Numbered from the stretch's first letter, positions 7,688 through 20,400 are shown. The stretch: DNA of 64,000 nucleotides from Streptomyces omiyaensis (GCF_014650895.1 NZ_BMVV01000002.1:1-64000); one strand, 5' to 3'. Made by a program: numbers and translations. The notes: a model not told the origin generated them from the letters alone.

Positions 7688-8374
7688 GTGGACATCGTCG
7701 TCAAGGGCCGCAAGACCGAGGTGCCCGAGCGGTTCCGCAAGCACGTGGCCGAGAAGCTGAAGCTGGAGAAGATCCAGAAGCTCGACGGCAAGGTGATCAG
7801 CCTCGACGTCGAGGTGTCCAAGGAGCCCAACCCGCGGCAGGCGGACCGGTCCGACCGCGTGGAGATCACCCTCCACTCCCGAGGCCCGGTCATCCGGGCG
7901 GAAGCGTCGGCCGGCGACCCGTACGCGGCACTCGACCTGGCCAGCGACAAGCTGGAGGCCAGGCTCCGCAAGCAGCACGACAAGCGCTACACCCGCCGGG
8001 GCAGCGGGCGGCTCTCCGCGGCGGAGGTCGCCGACGTCGTCCCCGGCGTCGCCCAGCTCAACGGCCAGGGCGAGCTCGTCGCCGACGAGACCGACGGCGA
8101 GGTGCCCACCACGATGATGGGCTCGATCGAGGTCCAGGGCGAAGGCCCGCTGGTGGTCCGCGAGAAGACGCACAAGGCCGGCGCCATGGGGCTCGACCAG
8201 GCCCTCTACGAGATGGAACTGGTCGGCCACGACTTCTACCTCTTCGTCGATGCCGAGACCAAGCAGCCGAGCGTCGTCTACCGGCGCCACGCCTACGACT
8301 ACGGCGTCATCCACTTGGAGAACGACCCGCTCGCCGAGAACAGCGGTGGTGCGGGCGGTGCGCTCGGCGGCTGA
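7688..8374 (+). CDS. hpf: Ribosome hibernation promoting factor, long form
   Basis: This 228-residue protein has an N-terminal S30AE/HPF domain (residues about 1-100, starting VDIVVKGRKTEVPERF), a charged linker, and the C-terminal dimerisation domain (about 165-220, with MGLDQALYEMELVGHDFYLF). The length is that of long HPF, which dimerises 70S ribosomes into inactive 100S particles in stationary phase or stress. The GTG at 7688 follows GGAACGGAG at 7674-7682. A hairpin at 8443-8481 ends the unit. The long leader suggests stress or RNA-level control. Confidence 0.93.
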   Translation: MDIVVKGRKTEVPERFRKHVAEKLKLEKIQKLDGKVISLDVEVSKEPNPRQADRSDRVEITLHSRGPVIRAEASAGDPYAALDLASDKLEARLRKQHDKRYTRRGSGRLSAAEVADVVPGVAQLNGQGELVADETDGEVPTTMMGSIEVQGEGPLVVREKTHKAGAMGLDQALYEMELVGHDFYLFVDAETKQPSVVYRRHAYDYGVIHLENDPLAENSGGAGGALGG

Positions 8375-8442
8375 CCCGTCGAACGGCTGACCGGCCGACC
8401 CGGCCGTCCCGTACCGCACCACCCTTCTCCCGCGTCCCGTCA

Positions 8443-8481
8443 GGTGCCCCTGGAGCGCTCCCCGCGATCCCCAGGGGCACC
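8443..8481 (+). terminator. Hairpin after hpf
   Basis: GGTGCCCCTGG at 8443-8453 pairs perfectly with CCAGGGGCACC at 8471-8481. There is no clear T tract, which is common for Streptomyces terminators. Confidence 0.6.
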
Positions 8482-8613
8482 CCTGTGTGCCCCTGGGGCC
8501 ACCCCGGGACCGCCGCGGCATGAAATCATGGCGTGCACGCCAACCGGTGCTTCGCGGGCAGTGGTTGGAGGACCGGAAACGAATTCAGGCCACGGCCTTC
8601 AGGGGGAGGAACG

Positions 8614-9378
8614 ATGGCAGACAGCTTCGGCCCGGTGCTCAGCGGGCGCGAGCGTGGTGCGCTCGTCCACGAGGATGCTCCGGAAGGATCGGAATCGGCC
8701 AACGAGCCCTATCGCAAGGAGCCGATCCGGGTGCTGGTCGTGGACGACCACGCGCTCTTCCGGCGCGGACTCGAGATCGTCCTCGCCCAGGAGGAGGACA
8801 TCCAGGTCGTCGGCGAGGCCGGCGACGGGGCCGAGGCGGTCGACAAGGCGGCGGACCTGCTGCCCGACATCGTCCTGATGGACGTCCGGATGCCCCGGCG
8901 CGGCGGCATCGAGGCGTGCACCTCCATCAAGGAGGTCGCCCCCAGCGCGAAGATCATCATGCTGACGATCAGCGACGAGGAGGCCGACCTCTACGACGCG
9001 ATCAAGGCGGGGGCCACCGGCTACCTGCTCAAGGAGATCTCCACGGACGAGGTCGCGACCGCGATCCGCGCCGTGGCCGACGGGCAGTCCCAGATCAGCC
9101 CCTCCATGGCGTCGAAGCTCCTCACCGAATTCAAGTCGATGATCCAGCGCACCGACGAGCGCCGCCTCGTCCCCGCGCCCCGGCTCACCGACCGCGAGCT
9201 GGAGGTCCTCAAGCTCGTCGCGACCGGCATGAACAACCGGGACATCGCCAAGGAGCTCTTCATCTCCGAGAACACGGTGAAGAACCACGTCCGGAACATC
9301 CTGGAGAAGCTCCAGCTCCACTCCCGCATGGAGGCCGTCGTCTACGCGATGCGGGAGAAGATCCTGGAGATCCGGTAG
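8614..9378 (+). CDS. NarL/FixJ-family response regulator
   Basis: This 254-residue protein has a 36-residue acidic N-terminal extension, then a receiver domain (VVDDHALFRRG, phospho-acceptor Asp90 in VLMDVRMP, Lys in YLLKEIS) and a LuxR-type helix-turn-helix at about residues 186-250 (LTDRELEVLKLVATGMNNRDIAKEL). The ATG at 8614 follows AGGGGGAGGA. No sensor kinase gene is adjacent, so it looks like an orphan regulator. Its conserved place between hpf and secA is recalled from other Streptomyces. Target genes are unknown. Confidence 0.9.
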   Translation: MADSFGPVLSGRERGALVHEDAPEGSESANEPYRKEPIRVLVVDDHALFRRGLEIVLAQEEDIQVVGEAGDGAEAVDKAADLLPDIVLMDVRMPRRGGIEACTSIKEVAPSAKIIMLTISDEEADLYDAIKAGATGYLLKEISTDEVATAIRAVADGQSQISPSMASKLLTEFKSMIQRTDERRLVPAPRLTDRELEVLKLVATGMNNRDIAKELFISENTVKNHVRNILEKLQLHSRMEAVVYAMREKILEIR

Positions 9379-9387
9379 GCGCCGGGG

Positions 9388-10578
9388 CTAGGCCTCCAGC
9401 GCCTTGACCAGGAGCGGCATCAGCTCCGGCGGGTCCAGGCGCTCCACGCGGACCGCGTCGCAGCCGACCCACTCGGCGGCCTCGCGCAGGGCCCGGGCGA
9501 CCGGCGGGACCGCCTTCGGTCCCTCCAGCGAGACCTGCCTGGCCACCAGGGTGCGGCCCTCGCGGGCCGGGTCCACGCGGCCGACCAGGTGCCCGCCGGC
9601 GAGGACCGGCATCGCGAAGTAGCCGTGCACCCGCTTCGGCTTCGGCACGTACGCCTCCAGGCGGTGGGTGAAGCCGAAGATCCGCTCCGTCCGGGCCCGC
9701 TCCCAGATCAGCGAGTCGAAGGGGGAGAGGAGCGTCGTGCGGTGCCGGCCGCGCGGCTCCGCGGCCAGCGCCGCCGGATCGGCCCACGCCGGCTTCCCCC
9801 AGCCCTCGACCGCCACCGGCACCAGGCCCGAGTCCGCCACCACCGCGTCGAACTGCTCCGCCTTCAGCCGGTGGTAGTCGGCGATGTCCGCGCGCGTCCC
9901 GACGCCCAGTGCCTCGCCCGCCTGCCGGACCAGCCGGCGCAGGCACTCGGCGTCGGCCGGCTCGTCGTGGAGCAGCGCCCCGGGGATCGCCCGCTCCGCC
10001 AGGTCGTACACCCGCTTCCAGCCGCGCCGCTCGGTGACGACGACCTCGCCGTACATCAGCGCCCGCTCGACCGCGATCTTGGTGTCGGACCAGTCCCACC
10101 ACTCGCCCTTGTTCTTGGCGCCGCCGAGCTCGGTCGCCGTCCGCGGGCCCTCGGCGCGCAGCTGGTCGAGCACCTTGGCGTAGGAGCCGTCCGACAGGTC
10201 GTGGTGCCAGTGCGGGCGGTCGCGGTAGGCGCGGCGGCGGAAGGCGAAGAGCGGCCACTCCTCGACGGGCAGGATGCAGGCGGCGTGCGACCAGTACTCG
10301 AAGGCGTGGCCGTCGGACCAGTACGCCTCCTCCACCGCCGGGCGGCCGACGGCGCCGAGGCGGGCGTACGGGATCAGTTCGTGCGAGCGGGCCAGGACCG
10401 AGATGGTGTCCAGCTGGACCTGGCCGAGATGACGGAGTACCCCGCGGACCCCGGCCCTCCGGTCGGGGGCCCCGAGGAAGCCCTGGGCGCGCAGGGCGAT
10501 CCGGCGGGCGTCGGCGGCGGAGAGGTCGGTGACGGGCTGGTGGGCGGGCGTCGGGGCGGGCGTCGGCACGGTCGTCAT
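9388..10578 (-). CDS. AlkX/YcaQ-type winged-helix DNA glycosylase
   Basis: The 396-residue protein aligns by eye along its full length with E. coli YcaQ (now AlkX): LSAADARRIALRAQGFL at the start, EYWSHAACILP, KNKGEWWDWSDTKIAVE, and LSPFDSLIWERARTERIF. YcaQ removes bulky alkyl adducts and unhooks DNA interstrand crosslinks. The catalytic Q-x-D motif is present as Gln55-Leu56-Asp57 within QVQLDTISVLARS, matching the YcaQ QID rather than the QxQ motif of the antibiotic self-resistance enzyme AlkZ. It is convergent with the response regulator gene, only 9 bases apart, and just downstream of a GNAT gene on the same strand. Confidence 0.85.
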   Translation of the reverse strand: MTTVPTPAPTPAHQPVTDLSAADARRIALRAQGFLGAPDRRAGVRGVLRHLGQVQLDTISVLARSHELIPYARLGAVGRPAVEEAYWSDGHAFEYWSHAACILPVEEWPLFAFRRRAYRDRPHWHHDLSDGSYAKVLDQLRAEGPRTATELGGAKNKGEWWDWSDTKIAVERALMYGEVVVTERRGWKRVYDLAERAIPGALLHDEPADAECLRRLVRQAGEALGVGTRADIADYHRLKAEQFDAVVADSGLVPVAVEGWGKPAWADPAALAAEPRGRHRTTLLSPFDSLIWERARTERIFGFTHRLEAYVPKPKRVHGYFAMPVLAGGHLVGRVDPAREGRTLVARQVSLEGPKAVPPVARALREAAEWVGCDAVRVERLDPPELMPLLVKALEA

Positions 10579-10587
10579 GCAGGAACC

Positions 10588-11229
10588 CTAGGCCCCAGGA
10601 CCGACAGTGCCGGAGTCCTCGGGAAGGGCGGCCGCACGGGGGTCCACGGAGGGCGGCGCCTCGCGCGGCGGGAGGTACGGGACGGGGCTCGGCAGGCCGA
10701 AGTCGGAGGGGAGCAGCGAGCCGACCCAGGCGTCCCGCAGCGTGCCGTTGTGCAGCAGGCCCGCGCGCTGGACCCCCTCCAGGGCGAAGCCGACCCGCTC
10801 GGCGACCGCGCGCGAGGCGGTGTTCCCCGTCTCGGCGCGCCAGACCAGCCGGACGCAGCCCAGCCCCGTGAAGGCCCAGTGGGCGGCGGTCCTGACCACC
10901 TCCGTCATGTAGCCCCGGCCCCGCTGCTCCGGGGCCAGCCAGAAGCCGACCTCCCAGACGCCCGAGCCCCGGTTGTGCAGGCCGACGGAGGCGAACAGGG
11001 GGCCGCCGTCCAGCGGCTCGACGGCGAAGGCGTAGTCGGTGTCGTCGCGCCAGCCGTCCGGGACGATCCGGTTCAGGAAGAAGGAGGCGGCCTCGCGCGG
11101 ATACGGATCCGGCACGGTCGTCCAGCGGCGGATGGCGGGGTCCTGGCAGTGCGCGTACACGATGTCCTCGTCCTCGGGGACGAAGACGCGGAGCCGGAGA
11201 CGGTCACTGGTGAGCGTGATGGGATCCAT
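10588..11229 (-). CDS. GNAT-family N-acetyltransferase (RimJ/RimL-like)
   Basis: The 213-residue protein has the GNAT fold: [20 protein letters not shown] at the start, the acetyl-CoA-binding segment [20 protein letters not shown] at about residues 105-125, and the late motif [20 protein letters not shown]. This subgroup acetylates protein N-termini or small molecules; no substrate can be deduced. The ATG at 11229 was chosen because it gives the usual [15 protein letters not shown]-terminus. It is 9 bases upstream of the glycosylase gene and probably co-transcribed with it. Confidence 0.85.
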   Translation of the reverse strand: MDPITLTSDRLRLRVFVPEDEDIVYAHCQDPAIRRWTTVPDPYPREAASFFLNRIVPDGWRDDTDYAFAVEPLDGGPLFASVGLHNRGSGVWEVGFWLAPEQRGRGYMTEVVRTAAHWAFTGLGCVRLVWRAETGNTASRAVAERVGFALEGVQRAGLLHNGTLRDAWVGSLLPSDFGLPSPVPYLPPREAPPSVDPRAAALPEDSGTVGPGA

Positions 11230-11371
11230 GCCCGGATTGTGGGGACCCGGCCGGACGGAAGCGAACACTTTTCGGAAGGGACGGCACCTTCCGAGCGCCT
11301 CGGGCGTTCTCTTTCCGGGCGGACGTGCGGCGACGACCCTGCGGGCCTCCCTCCGTGAGGGTGGTCTCGCT

Positions 11372-11377
11372 TACGAT
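11372..11377 (+). promoter_or_regulatory. secA: Candidate -10 box of the secA promoter
   Basis: TACGAT at 11372-11377 resembles a housekeeping -10 element about 90 bases before the secA start. No clear -35 is present. The leader contains a short GGTGG-GGA-CCACC hairpin. Confidence 0.35.
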
Positions 11378-11468
11378 GGCCGTTGCGGTGGGGACCACCT
11401 GCCGTGCCCGCGCTCGTGTCCGTGACAAGACCCAGTGCCAGGCCCGACCGGCAAGGAGACCAGCCTCA

Positions 11469-14273
<2,805 letters not shown>

Positions 14274-14287
14274 CCGCCTGAGGCGTG

Positions 14288-14323
14288 GAAGGGCCCTGCC
14301 GGAGCTGTCCGGCGGGGCCCTTC
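14288..14323. terminator. Terminator between secA and the Rv3235-like gene
   Basis: A 15-bp stem with one G-T wobble (GAAGGGCCCTGCCGG against CCGGCGGGGCCCTTC) and a 6-nt loop sits in the 51-base gap between convergent stops. Confidence 0.8.
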
Positions 14324-14324
14324 G

Positions 14325-14930
14325 TCATGGCCGGGGCCCGCCGCCGGTGAGCCGGCCGAGGCCGTCCAGCTCGACGGCGGCGCAGCGCCAGCGGTGGTCG
14401 GGGCCGCGCTCCAGGCGGAAGGCGAGGGCGCGGACGCGGTGGCCGGCGGCGAGCGAGGCGAAGACCTCCAGGACGGTGTCGCCGGAGTGCGGCTGGGCGG
14501 CGCACCGGCGCAGCACCGGCCGGGGGCCGGGCACCCGGGCGGCGGTCCGGGGCGCGAGCCGGACCAGCTGCTCGTACGCCTCCCCGACGGTCAGCCCCAG
14601 CATGGAGTGGACCGGTCGCTCCCCGCTGAGCACCGCGAGCAGCCGCTCCGCGAAGGCGGTGTGCACGGGGAGGGCGCGGCGGGAGGGCGGCGTGCCGCGG
14701 GGCGGCCCCGCGGGGCGGTGGCGCGCGGAGAGGCGGCCGGGGCAGGCGCCGGGCGCCGTGCGGGGCGCGGGGAGGGGCGTGGCGGGCGGAGCGAGGAGGG
14801 GCCTGTCGGGCGCCGTGCGGGGCGCGGGGAGGGGCGTGGCGGGCGGAGCGAGGGGAGGCGTGCCGGACGGCGTGCGGGGCGAGGGGACGGTCGTGTCGGG
14901 GTGGTGGGTGTCCTGGGCGTGGGGCGGCAT
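14325..14930 (-). CDS. Rv3235-family protein with Pro-rich N-terminus
   Basis: The 201-residue protein has a low-complexity N-terminal half rich in Pro, Ala and Thr and a conserved C-terminal half of about 110 residues (FAERLLAVLSGERPVHSML, then ALAFRLERGPDHRWRCAAVELD) that I recognise as the Rv3235 family found next to secA in actinobacteria. No function is established. The N-terminal half carries two copies of the block LAPPATPLPAPRTAP, encoded by a 63-bp-spaced direct repeat (DNA about 14750-14865). The ATG at 14930 has GAAGGGA upstream. Confidence 0.75.
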   Translation of the reverse strand: MPPHAQDTHHPDTTVPSPRTPSGTPPLAPPATPLPAPRTAPDRPLLAPPATPLPAPRTAPGACPGRLSARHRPAGPPRGTPPSRRALPVHTAFAERLLAVLSGERPVHSMLGLTVGEAYEQLVRLAPRTAARVPGPRPVLRRCAAQPHSGDTVLEVFASLAAGHRVRALAFRLERGPDHRWRCAAVELDGLGRLTGGGPRP

Positions 14931-15168
14931 GGGGATCCCTTCGGAGGGTGACCGCTTGATACCGGTCGGTAACTTTCCGTGGGGATCTTGTACCCAGCCC
15001 GCTCCGGCCCTCGCAAGGGGCGGCGGCCGCGGACGGACACGCTGAGTGATTCACCTATCCGGGGGACGGAGGGCGGCGGGCGGGCTCCGCGGGGCGGCGG
15101 GCGGACCTCCCGGCCCCGCGGGGCCGGACGTATCCTGAGGGCGTTTCCGACTACGAAAGCGGCCAGCC

Positions 15169-15675
15169 ATGCGCGTGTACGTCCCTCTGACCCTCCCCGG
15201 TCTCGCACAGGCGCACAAGGCGGGCGAGCTGGGCCCCGGCCCGCTGACCGCCTACGCCGTCACGCCCGCGCTGCGCGAGTGGTACGTCTCCGACGACATC
15301 GAGGAGCTGGAGTACGCGGCGCTCAGCCGCGCCGCCGCCGCCTCGCTGCGGCTCGTCGCGGGCGACCCGGAGGCGCCGCGGCGCCGGGTGGTCGTCGCCG
15401 TCGACGTCGCCGACAAGGACGCCGTGGCGGACCCGGACCGCGGGCTGGACGCCGGGGCGATCGGCGAGGTGCGGATCGCCGCCGCCGTGGCCCTCGCCAA
15501 GGCCGCCGCCGTGCACGCCGACGCGGACGACGCCGAGGCGGACGTCACCGCCGCGGCCGCCGCGCTCGGCGCCGCCGACCAGGGCGACGACGATGCGCAG
15601 TTCGTCGTGGACGGGGCCGAGGACCACGAGCTGCTCTGGTTCGGCATCCAGGAGATCCCCTCCCTCCTCGGCTGA
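15169..15675 (+). CDS. DUF6912-like conserved actinobacterial protein
   Basis: The 168-residue soluble protein starts MRVYVPLTLPGL and ends ELLWFGIQEIPSLLG, a pattern I recognise from a conserved Streptomyces protein family of unknown function (DUF6912) encoded near secA. The middle is acidic and Ala-rich. No catalytic motif is visible. The ATG at 15169 fits the family N-terminus. It lies 24 bases before the HAD hydrolase gene, so the two are likely co-transcribed. Confidence 0.75.
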   Translation: MRVYVPLTLPGLAQAHKAGELGPGPLTAYAVTPALREWYVSDDIEELEYAALSRAAAASLRLVAGDPEAPRRRVVVAVDVADKDAVADPDRGLDAGAIGEVRIAAAVALAKAAAVHADADDAEADVTAAAAALGAADQGDDDAQFVVDGAEDHELLWFGIQEIPSLLG

Positions 15676-15699
15676 GGCGGCGGCCTGTACCGTCGGGCC

Positions 15700-16362
15700 A
15701 TGGGGAAGCAGCACATGAAGAAGCACCTGGTCTGGGACTGGAACGGCACCCTGCTGGACGACATCGGGGCGGTCATCGGCGCCACCAACGCCGCCTTCGC
15801 GGAGCTCGGCCTCGCACCGATCACGCTGGAGCGGTACCGCGACCTGTACACGGTGCCGGTGCCGAGGTTCTACGAGCGCCTGATGGGACGGCTGCCCACC
15901 GACGCCGAGTGGACCCTGATGGACGGGACCTTCCACCGGTACTACTGGGAGCGGGCGGAGGGCTGTGCGCTGACCCTGGGCGCCGCCGAGCTGCTGGCCG
16001 CCCGGCAGACCGCCGGGGCGACCCAGTCGCTGCTCTCGCTGGCGCCGCACGCCGAGCTGCTGCCGCTGCTGCGGCGGCACGGGATCGCCGAGCGGTTCGT
16101 CCGGGTCGACGGGCGCACCGACCGCTCCACGGACGGCAAGTCGGCCAACATGGTCCGCCACCTGGAGGCGCTGGCCGTCCCCGCCGAGAGGATCGTCGTC
16201 ATCGGCGACGCGGCGGACGACGCGCTCGCCGCCGCGCACGTCGGGGCGAAGGCCGTGCTCTTCACCGGCGGCTCCCACAGCCGGGCCTCGCTGGAGCGGG
16301 TCGGCGTGCCGGTGGTCGACTCCCTGGAGGAGGCCGTCGCCGTCGCGGAGGAGCTGGTCTAG
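15700..16362 (+). CDS. HAD-superfamily hydrolase
   Basis: The 220-residue HAD phosphatase-like protein has motif I as DWNGTLLDD with nucleophile Asp13, a late lysine region (STDGKSANM) and motif IV GDAADDALAA. The size and helical cap point to the phosphoglycolate phosphatase/Gph-like group. The usual second Asp of motif I (DxD), the general acid/base, is Asn15 here, which may lower phosphatase turnover or reflect an actinobacterial subfamily. A second in-frame ATG at 15715 is an alternative start. A hairpin separates it from the convergent DJ-1 gene. Confidence 0.82.
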   Translation: MGKQHMKKHLVWDWNGTLLDDIGAVIGATNAAFAELGLAPITLERYRDLYTVPVPRFYERLMGRLPTDAEWTLMDGTFHRYYWERAEGCALTLGAAELLAARQTAGATQSLLSLAPHAELLPLLRRHGIAERFVRVDGRTDRSTDGKSANMVRHLEALAVPAERIVVIGDAADDALAAAHVGAKAVLFTGGSHSRASLERVGVPVVDSLEEAVAVAEELV

Positions 16363-16397
16363 GGAGCCGGCTCGGGAGCCGGCCCGGCGGGACGGAC

Positions 16398-16420
16398 GGG
16401 GCCGCCCGCCGGGCGGCCCC
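16398..16420. terminator. Bidirectional terminator between HAD and DJ-1 genes
   Basis: A perfect 10-bp stem GGGGCCGCCC/GGGCGGCCCC with loop GCC lies between two convergent stop codons. Confidence 0.7.
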
Positions 16421-16428
16421 GCCGGGCG

Positions 16429-16983
16429 TCAGCCCTTCGCGCGCAGCACCTTCAGGAACTCGCGCATCCACGTCGGGTGGTCCGGCCAGGCGCGCGAGGA
16501 GACCAGCAGGCCGTCGACGACCGCCGCCGAGTCCTGGAAGTCGGCGCCGGCCGCCTGCATGTCCAGTTCGAGGGCCGGGTACGCCGTGACCCGGCGCCCC
16601 TCCAGGCCGCCGACGGCCGCCGTCAGCAGCGGGCCGTGGCAGATCTGGGCGACCGGCTTGTCCGCGTCGAAGAAGGACTTCAGGATCTTGCGGAGCTCCG
16701 GGTCGTTGCGCAGGTACTCCGGGGCGCGGCCGCCCGGGATCACCACCGCCACGTAGTCGCCCGGGTCCACCTCCGAGAAGGCCAGGTCGGCGGGCCAGGT
16801 GTAACCGGGCTTCTCGGTGTACGTGTCGAAGCCGGGTTCGAAGTCGTGGACCACGAACCGGAGCTGCTTGCGCGCCGGGGCGGCGATGTCGACCTCGTAC
16901 CCCTCTTCGAGCAGACGCTGGTACGGGTACAACACCTCCAGCGACTCCGCAGCGTCCCCCGTCACGATCAAGATCTTCGCCAT
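16429..16983 (-). CDS. DJ-1/PfpI-family protein
   Basis: The 184-residue protein has the class I amidotransferase-like fold: MAKILIVTGDAAESLE at the start, the nucleophile-elbow cysteine Cys115 in AQICHGPLLTAA, and a preceding VVIPGGRAPEYLR loop. Members act as intracellular deglycase/protease-like or chaperone proteins under stress; which activity applies here cannot be told. I chose the ATG at 16983; a longer frame lacks family similarity. It is divergent from the GDH gene across a 420-base gap. Confidence 0.85.
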   Translation of the reverse strand: MAKILIVTGDAAESLEVLYPYQRLLEEGYEVDIAAPARKQLRFVVHDFEPGFDTYTEKPGYTWPADLAFSEVDPGDYVAVVIPGGRAPEYLRNDPELRKILKSFFDADKPVAQICHGPLLTAAVGGLEGRRVTAYPALELDMQAAGADFQDSAAVVDGLLVSSRAWPDHPTWMREFLKVLRAKG

Positions 16984-17403
16984 GGCTCTCCCGGATTCAG
17001 GGATGGTCGTCCGTCGTCGTGCTCGCGTCCACGCTGCACCGTTCCGCGCGATCCGCCAAGGGGACATGTGTCGCTGTCCAGAACGTCAAACTTCCACCCC
17101 CGCTTTTGTACACATACGGCTCATGACGGGGCAGGGGGCTTGAGCGATAGGCTTTTCCCGTGATCAGCGCGATACGCCGCGGGGGCAGTGCGGCCCCCGG
17201 CTGCCGCCCGGTCCGCTCACGCGGCCGGGCCGCCCGTGCGTTCGCCGATCCTCTCCGTCCGGAAACGCCGCTCTCCGTGGCCGGTTTCCATCCGGGCATC
17301 TCTCATCCGGGCATAACGTCGACTTCGACCGGAATCACCGCGTCGAGGCGTTGTGTCCTACCCACCGACGTCACGCAACGGCGCGCGACAGGAGTCAGAG
17401 GAC
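16984..17403. promoter_or_regulatory. Divergent regulatory region between DJ-1 gene and GDH gene
   Basis: A 420-base gap without a convincing gene. It holds a relatively AT-rich core (about 17085-17165, with TTGTACACATACGG and a TAGGCT -10-like hexamer near 17147) and a direct repeat CATCCGGGCAT at 17289-17299 and 17304-17314, 15 bases apart, about 90 bases before the GDH start. The repeat is a candidate regulator site. Confidence 0.45.
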
Positions 17404-20400
17404 ATGCAGACCAAGCTGGACGAAGCAAAGGCCGAGCTGCTCGAGAGGGCCGCCCGCGTAGCTGAGCACAGCCCGGTCGGGGGGCGACTTCCGACGGGCC
17501 CGGAGGGCGAACGTCCGGACCGGGGCACCGTGCTCGACTATCTCCAGCGCTACTACCTGCACACCGCCCCCGAGGACCTCACCGACCGCGACCCGGACGA
17601 CGTCTTCGGCGCCGCGCTCGCCCACTACCGGCTCGCGGAGAACCGCCCCCAGGGCACCGCGAACGTCCGCGTGCACACCCCGACGGTCGAGGAGAACGGC
17701 TGGACCAGCAGCCACTCCGTCGTCGAGGTCGTCACCGACGACATGCCGTTCCTCGTCGACTCCGTCACCAACGAGCTCTCCCGCCAGGGCCGCGGCATCC
17801 ACGTCGTGATCCACCCGCAGGTCCTCGTCCGCCGTGACATCACCGGCAGGCTCATCGAGGTCCTGTCCACCCAGATCCACGGCGAGCTGCCGCACGACGC
17901 GCTCGCCGAGTCCTGGATCCACGTCGAGATCGACCGCGAGACCGACAAGGCCGACCTCAAGCAGATCACCGCCGACCTGCTCCGCGTCCTCTCCGACGTC
18001 CGCGAGACCGTCGAGGACTGGGAGAAGATGCGCGACGCCGCGCTGCGCATCGCCGACGGCCTCACCGCCGAGCCCACCGCCTCCGACCTGCGGCCCACCG
18101 AGGTCGAGGAGGCCCAGGAGCTGCTGCGCTGGCTCGCCGACGACCACTTCACCTTCCTCGGCTACCGCGAGTACGAGCTCGTCGACGGCGACGCGCTCGC
18201 CGCCGTCCCCGGCACCGGCCTCGGCATCCTGCGCTCCGACCCGCACCACAGCGGCAACGACGAGGGCCACCACGCCCACCCGGTCTCCCCGTCCTTCAGC
18301 CGGCTCCCCGCCGACGCCCGCGCCAAGGCCCGCGAGCACAAGCTGCTCATCCTGACGAAGGCCAACAGCCGCGCGACCGTGCACCGCCCGTCGTACCTCG
18401 ACTACGTCGGCGTGAAGAAGTTCGACGCCGACGGCAACGTCATCGGCGAGCGCCGCTTCCTCGGCCTCTTCTCCTCCGCCGCGTACACCGAGTCGGTGCG
18501 CCGCGTCCCCGTCGTCAAGCGCAAGGTGCAGGAGGTGCTGGCCGGCGCCGGCTTCTCCCCGAACAGCCACGACGGCCGCGACCTCCTCCAGATCCTGGAG
18601 ACCTACCCGCGCGACGAGCTCTTCCAGACCCCGGTCGACCAGCTCCGCTCCATCGTCACCAGCGTCCTGTACCTCCAGGAGCGCCGCCGGCTGCGGCTCT
18701 ACCTGCGCCAGGACGAGTACGGCCGCTACTTCTCGGCCCTCGTCTACCTGCCGCGCGACCGCTACACCACCCGCGTCCGGCTGCGGATCATCGACATCCT
18801 CAAGGAGGAGCTGAACGGCGCCTCCGTCGACTTCACCGCCTGGAACACCGAGTCGATCCTCTCCCGCCTCCACTTCGTCATCCGCGTCGAGCCCGGCACC
18901 GAGCTCGCCGCCCTCACCGACGCCGACGTGGACCGCATCGAGGCCCGGCTCGTCGAGGCCGCCCGCTCCTGGGCCGACGGCTTCGGCGAGGCCCTCAACG
19001 CCGAGTTCGGCGAGGAGCGCGCCGCCGAGCTGCTCCGCCGCTACGGCAACGCCTTCTCCGAGGGCTACAAGGCCGACCACTCGCCGCGCGCCGCCGTCGC
19101 CGACCTGGTCCGCATGGAGGCCCTCGCCGCCAGCGGCAAGGACTTCGCGCTCTCCCTCTACGAGCCCGTCGCCGCAGGCCCCGGCGAGCGCCGCTTCAAG
19201 ATCTACAAGACCGGCGAGCAGGTCTCCCTCTCCGCCGTCCTGCCCGTCCTCAACCGCCTCGGCGTCGAGGTCACCGACGAGCGCCCGTACGAGCTCCGCT
19301 GCGCCGACCGCACCCACGCCTGGATCTACGACTTCGGCCTGCGGATGCCCGCCTCCTCCGGCAACGGCGACTACGTCGGCGACGACGCCCGCGAGCGCTT
19401 CCAGGAGGCCTTCGCCGCCACCTGGACCGGCGAGGCCGAGAACGACAACTTCAACTCCCTCGTCCTCTCCGCCGGGCTCACCTGGCGCGAGGCGATGGTG
19501 CTGCGCGCCTACGCCAAGTACCTGCGCCAGGCCGGTTCGACCTTCAGCCAGGACTACATGGAGGACACCCTCCGCAACAACGTCCACACCACCCGGCTGC
19601 TGGTCTCCCTCTTCGAGGCCCGGATGGCCCCGGAGCGGCAGCGCGCCGGCACCGAGCTCACCGACGGCATCCTGGAGGAGCTGGACGGCGCCCTCGACCA
19701 GGTCGCGAGCCTGGACGAGGACCGGATCCTGCGGTCCTTCCTCACCGTCATCAAGGCGACCCTGCGGACCAACTTCTTCCAGAAGTCGCAGACCGGCGCG
19801 GCGCACTCGTACGTCTCCATGAAGTTCGACCCGCAGGCCATCCCCGACCTGCCGGCCCCGCGCCCCGCCTTCGAGATCTGGGTGTACTCGCCGCGCGTCG
19901 AGGGCGTCCACCTCCGCTTCGGCAAGGTCGCCCGAGGCGGTCTGCGCTGGTCCGACCGCCGCGAGGACTTCCGCACCGAGATCCTCGGCCTGGTCAAGGC
20001 GCAGATGGTGAAGAACACCGTCATCGTGCCGGTCGGCGCCAAGGGCGGCTTCGTCGCCAAGCAGCTCCCGGACCCCGCCGTGGACCGGGACGCCTGGCTG
20101 GCCGAGGGCATCGCCTCGTACAAGACCTTCATCTCGGCCCTGCTCGACATCACCGACAACCTGGTCGCCGGCGAGGTCGTGCCCCCGGTCGACGTGGTCC
20201 GCCACGACGAGGACGACACCTACCTCGTCGTCGCCGCCGACAAGGGCACCGCCACCTTCTCCGACATCGCCAACGGCGTCGCGGAGTCGTACGGCTTCTG
20301 GCTCGGCGACGCCTTCGCCTCCGGCGGCTCCGCCGGCTACGACCACAAGGGCATGGGCATCACCGCCCGCGGCGCCTGGGAGTCCGTCAAGCGGCACTTC

